NCBI RefSeq assembly: GCF_013336795.1
Contig: NZ_JAAFZT010000007.1
Coordinates: forward strand, 1 to 63,631
Reading direction: 5' to 3'
Source of the DNA: Alteripontixanthobacter muriae
GTDB lineage: Bacteria; Pseudomonadota; Alphaproteobacteria; Sphingomonadales; Sphingomonadaceae
DNA length: 63,631 bases
Of the stretch, positions 46,378-56,450 are shown piece after piece; the first letter of the stretch is position 1, and every line of letters begins with the position of its first letter. Position numbers and translations under genes: made by a program. Under the pieces are notes generated by a model. The model saw only the letters and a list, made by a program, of their open reading frames with translations, made no database searches and was not told where the DNA came from.

Positions 46378-46771
46378 ATGACTTCGCAGGACAAGATGTT
46401 CGTCTGTTTCGGGCTGATTGGCCTCGCCTCCTTCGCACTGGTGGTGCGGGACGATGCCCCGGCACATGCCGGGCCCGCGGACGAAACGACAATCCTCACC
46501 GAGCGGATCACGCCTGGAACCATCCAGCGTTACAGCCAAGAAACCTAACGAAAATGGTAATGAAGGCGTGCTCGGCCTTCGAGTGAGTGTCGGACCCTTC
46601 GGTGAAGTATTCAGATGCGTGGTGACGCAATCGAGCGGTTTCGCAATGTTCGACAAGCGCAGTTGCGATGCAATCTCCGTGCGGGCTCGCTTCCATCCCG
46701 CACTGGATGCCGATCAACAGGCAACAACTGGCACCTTTTCAACCTCCATCAGGTGGGAAATGCCTGACTAG
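46378..46771 (+). pseudogene. TonB-C-terminal-domain secreted protein, split by a +1 frameshift
   Basis: From the ATG at 46378 the frame encodes a 56-residue exported start (FVCFGLIGLASFALVV... APAHAGPAD) ending at TAA 46546-46548. Directly downstream, in the +1 frame, about 75 residues read as a TonB C-terminal domain: NGNEGVLGLRVSVGPFGEV, CVVTQSSGFAMFDKRSC, ARFHPALDADQQ and FSTSIRWEMPD. Removing one base near 46546 joins them as ...YSQETNENGNEGV.... It is therefore a single broken gene, an assembly error, or a +1 frameshift at a UAA-C stop. The frame's own upstream part (46418 onwards) is not native. Confidence 0.65.
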
Positions 46772-46816
46772 ATGGGGCATGGACAGGCTGCAATGCAGTG
46801 CCTATCTGCCAATTGC

Positions 46817-47086
46817 ATGATCCGCCGCATTCTGACCCTGCTCGCCCTGATGACGGGCCTTGCCGCAACGGCCGCACCCGCCGGGGCCAGTGTAGCGGAA
46901 GCGTTGGCCGGCCGGATCGAGGCCGGAGAGCAGGGACAAGGGGTTGAGGCCGCAGTCCTGATGCAGGCTCGGCTGACGGTCGCTTCGTCCGGGTCCGAAT
47001 TGCCGGCCAGCATCGAACGGCCATTGGCAATTTCGTTCGGCACGAAGGCACCTGTCCTGCTGCCGGTCGACCGCGCACACGAATAG
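46817..47086 (+). CDS. Small secreted hypothetical protein
   Basis: An 89-residue protein with a signal peptide (IRRILTLLALMTGLAATAAPAGA), giving a mature form of about 65 residues with an Ala/Glu/Gln-rich start and the ending LPVDRAHE. It has no cysteines after processing and no recognisable domain. Starts at 46772 or 46793 are in frame but add non-hydrophobic leader. It sits between the broken TonB-domain gene and secA on the same strand. I do not recognise the family. Confidence 0.55.
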   Translation: MIRRILTLLALMTGLAATAAPAGASVAEALAGRIEAGEQGQGVEAAVLMQARLTVASSGSELPASIERPLAISFGTKAPVLLPVDRAHE

Positions 47087-47177
47087 CCGCGCCAGCTTGA
47101 CCGATCGTTTTCACCGCTGCGGCCCCTCAGAGGCGCGCCGCCGGTTATCAGCAATTCGTCCCTGAAGGACTACGCCC

Positions 47178-49922
47178 ATGATTCCCTTTATGAAGAACAT
47201 CTTCGGTTCGTCGAACGACCGATACGTCAAATCCATTCGCAAGGTCGTCGATCAGATCAACGCATTCGAGGGTCAGATTGAAGCTCTCTCCGATGCCGAC
47301 CTTCAAGCCCAGACCGACAAGTTCCGTGAACTTCTGGCGAACGGTTCGACGCTGGACGACATTCTGCCCGAAGCATTCGCCACCGTCCGCGAGGCATCGC
47401 GCAGGGTGCTGGGCATGCGGCACTTCGACGTGCAGATGATTGGCGGCATCGTGCTCCATCGCGGCGAGATCGCCGAAATGCGGACGGGCGAGGGCAAGAC
47501 GCTGGTCGCCACACTGGCCACCTACCTCAACGCTATTGAGGGCAAGGGCGTCCACGTCGTCACCGTCAACGACTACCTGGCCGCACGCGACGCCGAATGG
47601 ATGGGGCAGATCTATCGCTGGATGGGGCTGAGCGTCGGGGTCATCATCCCCAATCTCGGGGAACATCAGCGGCGTGAAGCCTATGCCGCCGACATTACAT
47701 ACGGCACCAATAACGAGTTCGGCTTCGATTATCTGCGCGACAACATGAAGCAGGAGCGCGGCCAGATGGTGCAGCGCCCCTTCAATTACGCCATCGTCGA
47801 CGAGGTCGATTCCATCCTGATCGACGAAGCGCGGACCCCGCTGATCATCTCCGGCCCGACCGAGGACAAGCAGGATCTCTACATTGCGATCGACGCGATC
47901 GTGAAGCAGATCGACGAAAGCTATTACGAGGCTGACGAGAAGACGAAGAACATCTCGTGGACCGAGGAAGGCAGCGAAAAGGTTGAGGAACTGCTCGCCG
48001 CATCCGGCCTGCTCCAGACAGAGAATCTCTACGACGTCGAGAATACGCAGGTGGTCCACCACATGGGCCAGGCGTTGAAAGCGAACGTCATGTTCAAGCG
48101 TGATACGGATTACATCGTGAAGGACGAAAAGATCGTCATCATCGATGAATTCACTGGCCGCATGATGGAAGGCCGCCGCTGGTCCAACGGCCTGCACCAG
48201 GCGGTCGAGGCGAAGGAGGGCGTGAAGATCGAGCCCGAGAACCAGACCATGGCTTCGATCACCTTCCAGAACTATTTCCGCATGTATCCCAAGCTGTCCG
48301 GCATGACCGGCACCGCCGCCACGGAAGCGGCGGAGTTCTGGGACATCTACAAGATGAATGTCGTCAACATTCCGACCAATATGCCTGTCCAGCGCATCGA
48401 CGAGGAAGACGAATTCTACAAGAACACCATGGACAAGTTCCAGGCGATTGCAAAAGCGATCCGCGAGAAGAACGAAATCGGTCAGCCGGTGCTGGTCGGC
48501 ACTGTTTCGATCGAGAAATCAGAATTGCTCAGCCAGTTCCTCGACAAGGAAGGCGTGAAACATTCTGTTCTCAACGCGCGCTTCCACGAGAGCGAAGCGC
48601 ATATCGTCGCGCAGGCAGGCCGCCTCGGTGCCGTGACCATCGCCACCAACATGGCCGGCCGCGGGACCGACATCCAGCTTGGCGGCAATGTCGAATTCCG
48701 CGTCGAGGACGAATTGCGCGACATGCCCGAAGGGCCGGAGCGTGATGCTGCAATCCATAAGATCGAGGAAGAAGTCGCGGCCGAACGGCAGCAGGTCAAG
48801 GAGGCGGGCGGTCTGTTCGTGCTGGCGACGGAGCGTCATGAAAGCCGGCGCATCGATAACCAGCTTCGCGGTCGTTCGGGTCGGCAGGGCGACCCCGGCC
48901 TTTCGCGTTTCTACCTCTGCCTGGAAGACGATCTGCTGCGCATCTTTGGCCCGGACACCTTGTTCAGCCGGATGATGAACTCCAATCTCGAAGATGGCGA
49001 GGCTATCGGCTCCAAGTGGCTGTCCAAGGCCATCGAAACTGCGCAGAAGAAGGTCGAGGCGCGCAATTACGACGTCCGCAAGCAGGTCGTCGAATATGAT
49101 GACGTGATGAACGACCAGCGCAAGGTCATCTACGAACAGCGGTCCGAGATCATGGACAGCGAGGCCGTGGACGATGTGGTCGTCGACATGCGGCACGACA
49201 CGGTGAACACCCTCGTGAGCGAAGCCTGCCCGCCGGGGTCTTACCCTGAGCAGTGGGATATCGCCGGCCTGAAGGAACGGGTGAAGGATGTTCTCGGCAT
49301 CGAGCCTCCGATCGATGAATGGCTCGAAGAAGACCAGGTCGAGCCGGAACTGATCGAGGAACGCCTGCAGGCTGAAACCGACGCGATCATGGAACGCAAG
49401 ATCGCCGAGGCCGATCCCTCGATCTGGCGCCGTGTCGAGAAAGGTATCCTGCTGGAACGCCTGGATTATCACTGGAAGGAACACCTCGCCACGCTCGACG
49501 CATTGCGGCAGGTCGTCTTCCTGCGTGCCTATGCGCAGAAGCAGCCGATCAACGAATACAAGCAGGAAGCGTTCGGCCTGTTCGAACGGATGCTGGAAAC
49601 GCTGCGCGAGGATGTGACCAAGATCCTGCTGGTGAACCAGTTCCGCATGGCACCCCCGCCGCAGGCCAGCCTGCCCGACCTGCCGGAGTTCCTGACCGGC
49701 CACATCGATCCGCTGACCGGCCTGGACAATTCAAACGATGGTGACGGATCGGAAACGCGCGGTGCCCTGTTCGGTTCGCTTGCCGGCAGCAGCCGCGCCT
49801 CGGCCGGTCCCGGCGGTGCCAATCGTGAAAACCCCTATGCAGACAAGGAAGTCAGCCGGAACGCGCCATGCCCCTGCGGGTCAGGCAATAAATACAAGCA
49901 CTGCCACGGCGCCGCTGCCTGA
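47178..49922 (+). CDS. secA: Protein translocase ATPase SecA
   Basis: Peripheral motor that drives preproteins through SecYEG. The 914-residue product has Walker [13 protein letters not shown] near residue 103, [17 protein letters not shown], the preprotein-binding domain, and the second nucleotide-binding motifs [14 protein letters not shown] and [10 protein letters not shown]. The C-terminal zinc/SecB-binding tail [19 protein letters not shown] has Cys-x-Cys...Cys-His. The start [15 protein letters not shown] is family-like. It is monocistronic, with a terminator just after. Confidence 0.97.
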   Translation: MIPFMKNIFGSSNDRYVKSIRKVVDQINAFEGQIEALSDADLQAQTDKFRELLANGSTLDDILPEAFATVREASRRVLGMRHFDVQMIGGIVLHRGEIAEMRTGEGKTLVATLATYLNAIEGKGVHVVTVNDYLAARDAEWMGQIYRWMGLSVGVIIPNLGEHQRREAYAADITYGTNNEFGFDYLRDNMKQERGQMVQRPFNYAIVDEVDSILIDEARTPLIISGPTEDKQDLYIAIDAIVKQIDESYYEADEKTKNISWTEEGSEKVEELLAASGLLQTENLYDVENTQVVHHMGQALKANVMFKRDTDYIVKDEKIVIIDEFTGRMMEGRRWSNGLHQAVEAKEGVKIEPENQTMASITFQNYFRMYPKLSGMTGTAATEAAEFWDIYKMNVVNIPTNMPVQRIDEEDEFYKNTMDKFQAIAKAIREKNEIGQPVLVGTVSIEKSELLSQFLDKEGVKHSVLNARFHESEAHIVAQAGRLGAVTIATNMAGRGTDIQLGGNVEFRVEDELRDMPEGPERDAAIHKIEEEVAAERQQVKEAGGLFVLATERHESRRIDNQLRGRSGRQGDPGLSRFYLCLEDDLLRIFGPDTLFSRMMNSNLEDGEAIGSKWLSKAIETAQKKVEARNYDVRKQVVEYDDVMNDQRKVIYEQRSEIMDSEAVDDVVVDMRHDTVNTLVSEACPPGSYPEQWDIAGLKERVKDVLGIEPPIDEWLEEDQVEPELIEERLQAETDAIMERKIAEADPSIWRRVEKGILLERLDYHWKEHLATLDALRQVVFLRAYAQKQPINEYKQEAFGLFERMLETLREDVTKILLVNQFRMAPPPQASLPDLPEFLTGHIDPLTGLDNSNDGDGSETRGALFGSLAGSSRASAGPGGANRENPYADKEVSRNAPCPCGSGNKYKHCHGAAA

Positions 49923-49947
49923 ATTCTGCGGCTGGAGAAACAAGATG

Positions 49948-49978
49948 GGGCTCGGTCAAGAATGACCGGGCCCTTTTT
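49948..49978 (+). terminator. Rho-independent terminator of secA
   Basis: GGGCTCGGTC (49948-49957) pairs with GACCGGGCCC (49964-49973), with one G-U pair, around the loop AAGAAT. It is followed by TTTTT. It lies 26 bp after the secA stop. Confidence 0.9.
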
Positions 49979-50009
49979 CGAATGCCCATATCAAAAATGG
50001 AAAACGCAT

Positions 50010-50036
50010 GAAAAAAACCGCCCCGAAAGGCGGTTC
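50010..50036 (-). terminator. Rho-independent terminator for tRNA-Asn
   Basis: On the minus strand AACCGCC and GGCGGTT form a stem around TTTCGG, followed by a T-run (seven A on the plus strand at 50011-50017). It lies 28 bp beyond the 3' end of the tRNA. Confidence 0.85.
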
Positions 50037-50063
50037 ATCATGCGGCTTGAGCCTTGCTGTAAG

Positions 50064-50138
50064 TGGCTCCCCGAGTTGGATTCGAACCAACGACCAAGTG
50101 ATTAACAGTCACCTACTCTACCGCTGAGCTATCGGGGA
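50064..50138 (-). tRNA. tRNA-Asn (anticodon GTT)
   Basis: A 75-base cloverleaf. Acceptor TCCCCGA pairs with TCGGGGA, with discriminator G and an encoded CCA. The D arm has TAGCTCAGCGGTAGAG. The anticodon stem GGTGA/TCACT holds the loop CTGTTAA, giving anticodon GTT. The T arm is GTTGG-TTCGAAT-CCAAC. Confidence 0.97.
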
Positions 50139-50218
50139 GCAGCCCTTTCGAGCGAGCCGAGCCTATATGCAGCGCAATTCGGTTTGGCAAGCCCCGCGAA
50201 CGCAAAAATGGCAGACAA

Positions 50219-51007
50219 TCAGAATACGAACTGTTCCGCGACGATACGCTCGTCCAGCGAATGGCCGGGATCGAACAGCAGGGTCAACTGCCGTTCGCGC
50301 GCGACATCCATGCTGACTTCCACGATGTCGCGCAATTCCTTCTGGTCGGCGACAGCGGATACAGGTCGCTTGTCCGCTTCCAGCACGCGAAACTTCACGG
50401 TGGCCCGGTCAGGCAAAACGGCACCGTTCCAGCGCCGTGGCCGGAACGGGCTGATAGGCGTCAGCGCGAGCAATTGTGAATCAAGCGGCAGGATAGGGCC
50501 GCCGGCTGACAGGTTGTAGGCAGTGGAACCTGCTGGCGTTGCCAGCAACACACCGTCGCAGACCAGTTCCTTGATCCGGACCTTGTCATCGACCGTGACT
50601 TCGATCTTCGCCGTCTGCCGGGTTTCCCGCAGCAGGCTCACCTCGTTAATAGCGCGGAGCCTTTCTGTTCTTCCGCATTTCAGAGTGGCTTCCATGGCAA
50701 GGGGCGCGATGCCGATCACCCGGGCCTTGTTGATGCGCGACAGCAGCTTCGCACCGCTGCGATAACGGTTCATCATGAAGCCGACAGTTCCAAGGTTCAT
50801 CCCGTAGGCAGGCACGACCTTGCGCGCATCCAGCATCCGGTGGAGCGTGTGCAGCATGAACCCGTCACCGCCCAGCACTACCACGGCATCGGCTTCGTCC
50901 TGCGACACCCAATCATGCATTTCCGCCAGTTCCTGCGCGGCCGCTTGGGCGCGTTCCGTGTCTGATGCGATAAGTGCTATCTTCTGAAAGTCATGGCCGT
51001 GTGTCAA
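50219..51007 (-). CDS. nadK: NAD kinase
   Basis: Phosphorylates NAD to NADP. The 262-residue product has the catalytic VVVLGGDGFMLHTLH, the NAD site YGMNLGTVGFMMN, and TPAGSTAYNLSAGGPI. The start is a TTG at 51007 because no ATG or GTG fits the expected N-terminus (DFQKIALIAS). It is divergent from the EAL protein across about 125 bp, and the only leftward gene between tRNA-Asn and that promoter region. Confidence 0.95.
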   Translation of the reverse strand: MTHGHDFQKIALIASDTERAQAAAQELAEMHDWVSQDEADAVVVLGGDGFMLHTLHRMLDARKVVPAYGMNLGTVGFMMNRYRSGAKLLSRINKARVIGIAPLAMEATLKCGRTERLRAINEVSLLRETRQTAKIEVTVDDKVRIKELVCDGVLLATPAGSTAYNLSAGGPILPLDSQLLALTPISPFRPRRWNGAVLPDRATVKFRVLEADKRPVSAVADQKELRDIVEVSMDVARERQLTLLFDPGHSLDERIVAEQFVF

Positions 51008-51133
51008 AGCCGCATTCCCCGATCGTCGGCAGCAGGCCGCCTGCCTTGCCTTGTCCTATGGAGGACTGTGCCATTTGGCAACGCATGCGATGACAGGCAG
51101 GACTCCTAGGGAATATGAGGTTAACCGCTGGTG

Positions 51134-52477
51134 ATGGCCACATTGCCCCTTTCTGAAACATGCGACATGCGCGACGCCCTGACCGGGCTCGCCAGTGCAG
51201 AGCTTGCTCGGGCGACCCTGGCGCAGTGGCAGGCCCCGCGCGAGATCGAGGGTGCGACCATTGATATTCATTCCTGCTGCCGCGTCATGCTGCTCGGGCT
51301 CGGACGGATCGACACTGTCAATCTGGCATACGGCGCCAGTGCCGGTGACCGGGCGTTGCTTGAAGTGGCGCAACGGATTCTCGAATTTGCCGAAGAAGAA
51401 TTCGAGAGCGAGACATGGCTGGCGGCGCGCCTTTCCGGCGGCAACTTTCTTATCGCCGTTCGCGAAAGCTGCTCGCCTGAAAGGTGGCAGTGGCTGGCCG
51501 AGGCTTTGGCCGATTTCGTTTCCCATCCAATCAGTGACGATGCGAATGCGAGTACTCTGCGTTTATGGCCGAGGATTGCGGTCATGAGACCTGCTGCCTT
51601 GGAATCGCCGGATGTGATCCTCGACCGATTGGCTGATACTCTTGCGCGGGCGCAAGACAGGCATGGCAGTCGCGTCCTGTGGGTAGACGGCAAGCTGTTT
51701 CCGCAGGGGCGCAGCAGCGCATCGCTGGAAGCCGACCTGCTAGGCGCGCTCGACCGGGACGAGATAAAGATCGTGTACCAGCCGCAGTTTTCGCTGGAAG
51801 ACGATAGCCTGATCGGGGCGGAGGCCCTGGCGCGCTGGGATCATCCGGAACTCGGTCACTTGGGCGCGAATGCCCTGTTTGCCATTGCGGAACGTGCCGA
51901 TCATGTTGCGCAATTATCCCAGCATATCGCCCGCGTTGCGCTCGCGGACGCTGCGATTTGGCCGGACCATCTGCGGCTTTCGCTCAACGTGACGCCTGCA
52001 GATCTGTCTTCGGGCATGTTTGCCACGAGCCTGCCGGATATCATTGGGCAGGCGGGCTTCGATCCGCAGTTGCTGACGCTGGAGATCACCGAGCATGTTC
52101 TGTTGGCGGATCTGGAGCGTGCGGCTATCTCGTTCAGCGCATTGAGAGCTCATGGAATGCGAGTGGCTCTCGACGATTTCGGCGCGGGCTTCTGCAACTT
52201 CCGCTATCTGAAATTGCTGCCGCTCGATTACCTGAAGCTCGACCGGACGATGGTCGAAGGGTTGGGACATGACACGCGCGATCTCGCAATATTTCGCGGT
52301 ATCGTGACCATGGCGAAAGCGCTGGACCTTGCCGTGATCGTGGAAGGCGTCGAGAGATCGGACCAAATAAGCATCGCCCGGGAAGAAGGCGCGGCGATCT
52401 ACCAGGGTTTCATCGGTGCCAAGCCTTTGGACAGGGATGCTTTCCTGACGTTTGCCGCCGATTATCCCTCCCGCTAA
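51134..52477 (+). CDS. EAL-domain phosphodiesterase with degenerate GGDEF domain
   Basis: A 447-residue cytoplasmic protein. The N-terminal GGDEF-like domain is degenerate: the signature position reads RLSGGNFLIAV near residue 100, lacking the catalytic Asp-Glu. The C-terminal EAL domain looks intact, with GAEALARWDHPE near residue 229, LSLNVTPADL, LEITEH, ALDDFGAGF, LDYLKLDR and VEGVERS. It should therefore hydrolyse c-di-GMP, perhaps with the dead GGDEF as a GTP or dimer sensor. There are no membrane segments. A GTG directly before the ATG is an alternative start. Confidence 0.88.
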   Translation: MATLPLSETCDMRDALTGLASAELARATLAQWQAPREIEGATIDIHSCCRVMLLGLGRIDTVNLAYGASAGDRALLEVAQRILEFAEEEFESETWLAARLSGGNFLIAVRESCSPERWQWLAEALADFVSHPISDDANASTLRLWPRIAVMRPAALESPDVILDRLADTLARAQDRHGSRVLWVDGKLFPQGRSSASLEADLLGALDRDEIKIVYQPQFSLEDDSLIGAEALARWDHPELGHLGANALFAIAERADHVAQLSQHIARVALADAAIWPDHLRLSLNVTPADLSSGMFATSLPDIIGQAGFDPQLLTLEITEHVLLADLERAAISFSALRAHGMRVALDDFGAGFCNFRYLKLLPLDYLKLDRTMVEGLGHDTRDLAIFRGIVTMAKALDLAVIVEGVERSDQISIAREEGAAIYQGFIGAKPLDRDAFLTFAADYPSR

Positions 52478-55400
52478 CTTGCGGCTTTCTTGGCCTTCCG
52501 TGCGATGCCCGAAAGCCCTTTGGTAAGCTGAAACAGGCCGTTCAGGCGGCTTTGCGGATCACCCCAGGCACGGTTCACCACCAGCTTCATGTCCGGCCGC
52601 AATTTCGCGGTTCCTTTCAGCCTTTCCACATAGGCCAGCAGACCCGCTGGATCCGGGAAGTGGTCCTTGTGGAAAGTGACCAGCGTTCCGCGCGCGCCGA
52701 CGTCGATCTTGGAAATGTGGGCCATGATCGCCTGATGCTTGATCTCGATCAGGCGGACCAGATTGGCGGTCGCGGCGGGTAGCTGGCCAAAACGGTCGAT
52801 CATCTCGGCGGCCAGCGCCTCGATCTCCGCCTTGTCCTTGGCATCGTTCAAGCGGCGATAGAGCGCCATCCGCACGGCCAGATCGGGCACATACTCTTCG
52901 GGGATCATGATCGGCGCATCGACGGTAATCTGCGGAGAGAGCCCGCGGTCCTCACGCTCCAGCCCCATTTCGCCTGCCTTCACCGCCAGAATGGCATCCT
53001 CCAGCATCGACTGGTACAGTTCAAAGCCGACCTCGCGAATATGGCCCGATTGTTCGTCGCCCAGCAGATTGCCCGCACCGCGAATGTCCAGATCATGGCT
53101 GGCGAGCTGGAAACCGGCGCCGAGACTGTCGAGATCGCCCAGCACCTTCAGCCGCTTCTCAGCCACTTCGGACAGGGCCATGTCGCGCCCGGTGGTCAGA
53201 TAGGCATAGGCGCGCAGTTTGGACCGGCCGACCCGGCCGCGAAGCTGGTACAATTGCGCCAGACCGAACCGGTCGGCTCGGTGGATGATGATGGTGTTGG
53301 CGCTGGGGATATCCAGCCCGCTTTCCACGATGGTCGTCGACAGCAGCACGTTGAACTTGCCGTCGTAAAAGGCACCCATCCGCTCCTCGACCTCGGTTGG
53401 AGACATTTGCCCATGAGCGCTGACGGCCTTGAGTTCCGGAACATTGTCGCGCAGCCACTGCTCGATCTCCTCCATGTCGGAGATACGCGGGACAACGATA
53501 AAGCTTTGCCCGCCGCGGTGGTGTTCGCGCAGCAAAGCCTCGCGCATGACCACATCGTCCCATTCCATGACATAGGTTCGCACCGCCAGGCGGTCGACAG
53601 GCGGGGTCTGGATGGTCGATAGTTCGCGCAGGCCCGTCATGGCCATTTGCAGGGTACGCGGAATCGGCGTGGCGGTCAGTGTCAGCATGTGGACGTTCGC
53701 CCGCAGCTGTTTCAGCCGTTCCTTGTGGGTGACGCCGAAACGCTGCTCCTCGTCGACTATGACAAGACCGAGGTCGCGGAAATTCGTGTTCTTGGACAGG
53801 ATCGCGTGCGTGCCGATGACGATGTCCATCGTGCCTGCGGCCAATTGCTCGCGCGTGTCCTTCATCTCGCCTGCGGGAACAAGGCGCGACAAGCGCCCGA
53901 CCTTCAGCGGAAAGCCGGAAAAGCGTTCGGTAAAGTTCGTATAATGCTGGCGGGCGAGCAGGGTGGTCGGGGCGACGACTGCTACCTGCTGCCCGTTCAT
54001 CGCTGCGACGAAGGCTGCGCGCAGCGCGACTTCGGTCTTGCCAAAGCCGACATCGCCGCAGACCAGCCGGTCCATTGGATGGCCGCTTTCAAGATCGCGC
54101 AGCACATCGGCGATGGCGTTTTCCTGATCGTCGGTTTCCTCCCAGGGAAATTTGTCGACAAACTGGTTGTAGGAGGCGGGATCGCGCGTGACCGGATCGG
54201 CCTGTTTCAGCGCGCGTTCGGCGGCGACTTTCATCAATTCGCCGGCAATCGCCTGAATGCGCTCCTTCAGCCTGCTGCGGCGCTTCTGCCAGGCCTCACC
54301 GCCAAGGCGGTCGAGAGGAACGCTCTCCTCGCCGCTGCCATAGCGGGACAATACGTCGATATTCTCAACCGGAATGTAGAGCTTGTCGCCGCCGTGATAT
54401 TCCAGGATGACGCAATCGTGCTGGCTCTTGCCCACGGTGATCGGTTCAAGGCCGAGATACTTGCCGACGCCGTGATCGGTATGCACAACCAGGTCGCCGC
54501 GCCCGAGGGCGGACAGTTCGGCTAAGAACGCATCGCTGCTCTTGCGCTTCTTGCGGCGGCGGACCAGCCGGTCGCCCAGGATGTCCTGCTCCGTAAGCAG
54601 CTCCATCTCGTCATTGGCGAAGCCGGTTTCCAGCGGCAGCACCATTGCCGCAACCTTGCCCTTGGCCGATAGACCCAGGGCTTCCTGCCAGCTTTGCGCC
54701 AAGGCCAGCGTGGTCCCGGCGTCGCCCAGAATGGAAGCGATGCGCGCCCGCGAACCAGTAGAATAGGCTGCAAGCAGGCGCTTGCGGCCCTTCTTTGCCG
54801 TCGTTTCAAAGTGCCGGCTCGCCGCATCGTAAACATTGTCGCCGCGTGCGCGCTCGGGCGTGAAATCACGCGCCGAGGCGAAGCCGAAGTCGATAACGCG
54901 TTCGCTCTCCGGTTCGGCGAAGATGCCCGCACGGTGGATCGGCCATGCGGCGAGGGCGCGGTCGAACTCGTCCTCCGTCAGATAGAGGGCATCCTGCGGA
55001 AGCGGACGGTAATTGCCTGAGGCGGGGCCGGTCACGTCGCGGCGGGCCTGGTGATAATCGGCAATGTCGGAGAGGCGCTCGGCGGCGGCAGGGATGGCTG
55101 CGGCATCGATGACGATGGAGTCCTCCTCGCCCAAATGGTCGAACAGGGTGGCCAGCTTTTCTTCGAACAGCGGCAGCCAGTGCTCCATTCCCGCAAGGCG
55201 CCGACCATCGCTGATCGACTGGTAGAGCGGGTCTTCCGTCGCGCCTGCGCCGAAGGTCTCGCGGTAGCGGGTGCGGAACCGCTTGATCGATTCCGCATCG
55301 ATCAAAGCTTCGCTGGCGGGCAGGAGCAAATGCGAATCCAGCGTTCCCGTGCTCATCTGGGTCGACGGATCGAACAGCCGCAGCGACTCCAGCTCATCGC

Positions 55401-55971
55401 CGAAGAAATCGAGGCGTAATCCCTGGTCGAGTCCGGATGGGAAGATGTCGAAAATGGACCCGCGCACCGCGAATTCGCCCGCATCGACGACGGTGTCCGT
55501 CCGGCCATAACCCTGTCTTTGCAGGAGGGCGCTGAGCGAATCGTGACCGATCTCGGTCCCGACCCGAAATTCTCTGATCGACTCACGAATGCGGAACGGG
55601 GTCAGCACCCGTTGCAGCAGGGCGTTGACAGTCGTGACCAGCAATTGCGGTGCCCCGCGCCCTGCCTGCAGGCGGTGAAGCGCGGAGAGCCGCTGTGCGC
55701 TGATCGACAGGGCGGGCGATGCGCGGTCGTAAGGCAGGCAGTCCCATGCCGGGAAGGTGATGACTTCCAGCTCCGGCGCGAAATAGCCTGCGGCATCGGC
55801 CACGCTGCGCATGGCGCTATCGTCCGGCGCGATGAACACCGCACGTCCGCCCTTCGACCGTCCCGCTGCAGCGCGGGCGATGTCTGCCATCACCAGCGGC
55901 TGAGCCCCTCGCGCAACGGAGGCGAGGGTCAGGGCGACGTCGGAATTCAGGATGCGGGAAAAATCAGGCAT
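52474..55971 (-). CDS. mfd: Transcription-repair coupling factor Mfd
   Basis: Removes RNA polymerase stalled at lesions and recruits UvrA. The 1165-residue product has the UvrB-like N-terminal part (DCLPYDRASP, GSIFDIFPSG) and the RNAP-interaction/Tudor domain (LVVHTDHGVGKYLGLEPI). The RecG-like translocase has Walker A CGDVGFGKTEVALRAAF, IVDEEQRFGVTHKERLK and LRGRVGRSKLRAYAYL. The C-terminal regulatory domain ends the protein. It overlaps the EAL gene's 3' end by four bases in convergent orientation. A hairpin separates it from sdhE upstream. Confidence 0.96.
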   Translation of the reverse strand: MPDFSRILNSDVALTLASVARGAQPLVMADIARAAAGRSKGGRAVFIAPDDSAMRSVADAAGYFAPELEVITFPAWDCLPYDRASPALSISAQRLSALHRLQAGRGAPQLLVTTVNALLQRVLTPFRIRESIREFRVGTEIGHDSLSALLQRQGYGRTDTVVDAGEFAVRGSIFDIFPSGLDQGLRLDFFGDELESLRLFDPSTQMSTGTLDSHLLLPASEALIDAESIKRFRTRYRETFGAGATEDPLYQSISDGRRLAGMEHWLPLFEEKLATLFDHLGEEDSIVIDAAAIPAAAERLSDIADYHQARRDVTGPASGNYRPLPQDALYLTEDEFDRALAAWPIHRAGIFAEPESERVIDFGFASARDFTPERARGDNVYDAASRHFETTAKKGRKRLLAAYSTGSRARIASILGDAGTTLALAQSWQEALGLSAKGKVAAMVLPLETGFANDEMELLTEQDILGDRLVRRRKKRKSSDAFLAELSALGRGDLVVHTDHGVGKYLGLEPITVGKSQHDCVILEYHGGDKLYIPVENIDVLSRYGSGEESVPLDRLGGEAWQKRRSRLKERIQAIAGELMKVAAERALKQADPVTRDPASYNQFVDKFPWEETDDQENAIADVLRDLESGHPMDRLVCGDVGFGKTEVALRAAFVAAMNGQQVAVVAPTTLLARQHYTNFTERFSGFPLKVGRLSRLVPAGEMKDTREQLAAGTMDIVIGTHAILSKNTNFRDLGLVIVDEEQRFGVTHKERLKQLRANVHMLTLTATPIPRTLQMAMTGLRELSTIQTPPVDRLAVRTYVMEWDDVVMREALLREHHRGGQSFIVVPRISDMEEIEQWLRDNVPELKAVSAHGQMSPTEVEERMGAFYDGKFNVLLSTTIVESGLDIPSANTIIIHRADRFGLAQLYQLRGRVGRSKLRAYAYLTTGRDMALSEVAEKRLKVLGDLDSLGAGFQLASHDLDIRGAGNLLGDEQSGHIREVGFELYQSMLEDAILAVKAGEMGLEREDRGLSPQITVDAPIMIPEEYVPDLAVRMALYRRLNDAKDKAEIEALAAEMIDRFGQLPAATANLVRLIEIKHQAIMAHISKIDVGARGTLVTFHKDHFPDPAGLLAYVERLKGTAKLRPDMKLVVNRAWGDPQSRLNGLFQLTKGLSGIARKAKKAAS

Positions 55972-56006
55972 GGGATGCTATCGGCTCACTATCGGGCACA
56001 CACGCG

Positions 56007-56040
56007 AAAACCGCCCGGCAGGCTTGGCGGGCGGGGCGGT
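56007..56040 (-). terminator. Hairpin terminator between sdhE and mfd
   Basis: On the minus strand ACCGCCC (56040-56034) pairs with GGGCGGT (56016-56010) across a GC-rich loop, followed by TTTT. It lies downstream of sdhE and just before the mfd start, so mfd probably has its own promoter or relies on read-through. Confidence 0.65.
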
Positions 56041-56100
56041 CGGTATCTCGGCTGCGCCTATCTAATGCGCCGGGCAGCGGGACGCCACCCCGGCAGCGGG

Positions 56101-56397
56101 TCAGATCTGCACGTAATCCAGTTTCTGCATCTTCTGCATGTGAAGATTGTCGAATTCGGCAGGCACCGCCTGCGTCTTCAGTGCCCAAGCCATCACGTCG
56201 ACATCGTCTTCGTCCAGCAGGCTTTCGAACCAGGCGAAGGCGGCATCGTCCCATTCCTGGTGGTAACGGTCGAAAAAGCCGCCGATCATGTAGTCCGCCT
56301 CGCGCGTGCCGCGATGCCATGCGCGGAACCGGCAACGGTTCAGACGGTGGGTTTCGACGGTGCGGTCGCTCGGTTCGGAAGGCGAATTGTCAGACAT
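56101..56397 (-). CDS. sdhE: Succinate dehydrogenase assembly factor SdhE (FAD assembly factor)
   Basis: Helps attach FAD covalently to SdhA. The 98-residue product has the family core LNRCRFRAWHRGTREADYM (RGxxE motif), followed by FFDRYHQEWDDAAFAWFESLLDE in shortened match, and ends KLDYVQI. The start at 56397 (MSDNSPS) is preferred; the frame runs eight codons further. It is divergent from recG with a 53-bp gap. The pairing with recG and mfd is common in this group. Confidence 0.92.
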   Translation of the reverse strand: MSDNSPSEPSDRTVETHRLNRCRFRAWHRGTREADYMIGGFFDRYHQEWDDAAFAWFESLLDEDDVDVMAWALKTQAVPAEFDNLHMQKMQKLDYVQI

Positions 56398-56450
56398 TGG
56401 CGACGGGTAGGGCACTCGCATTGAGCGCGCAACAGGCTATAGCGAGCAGC

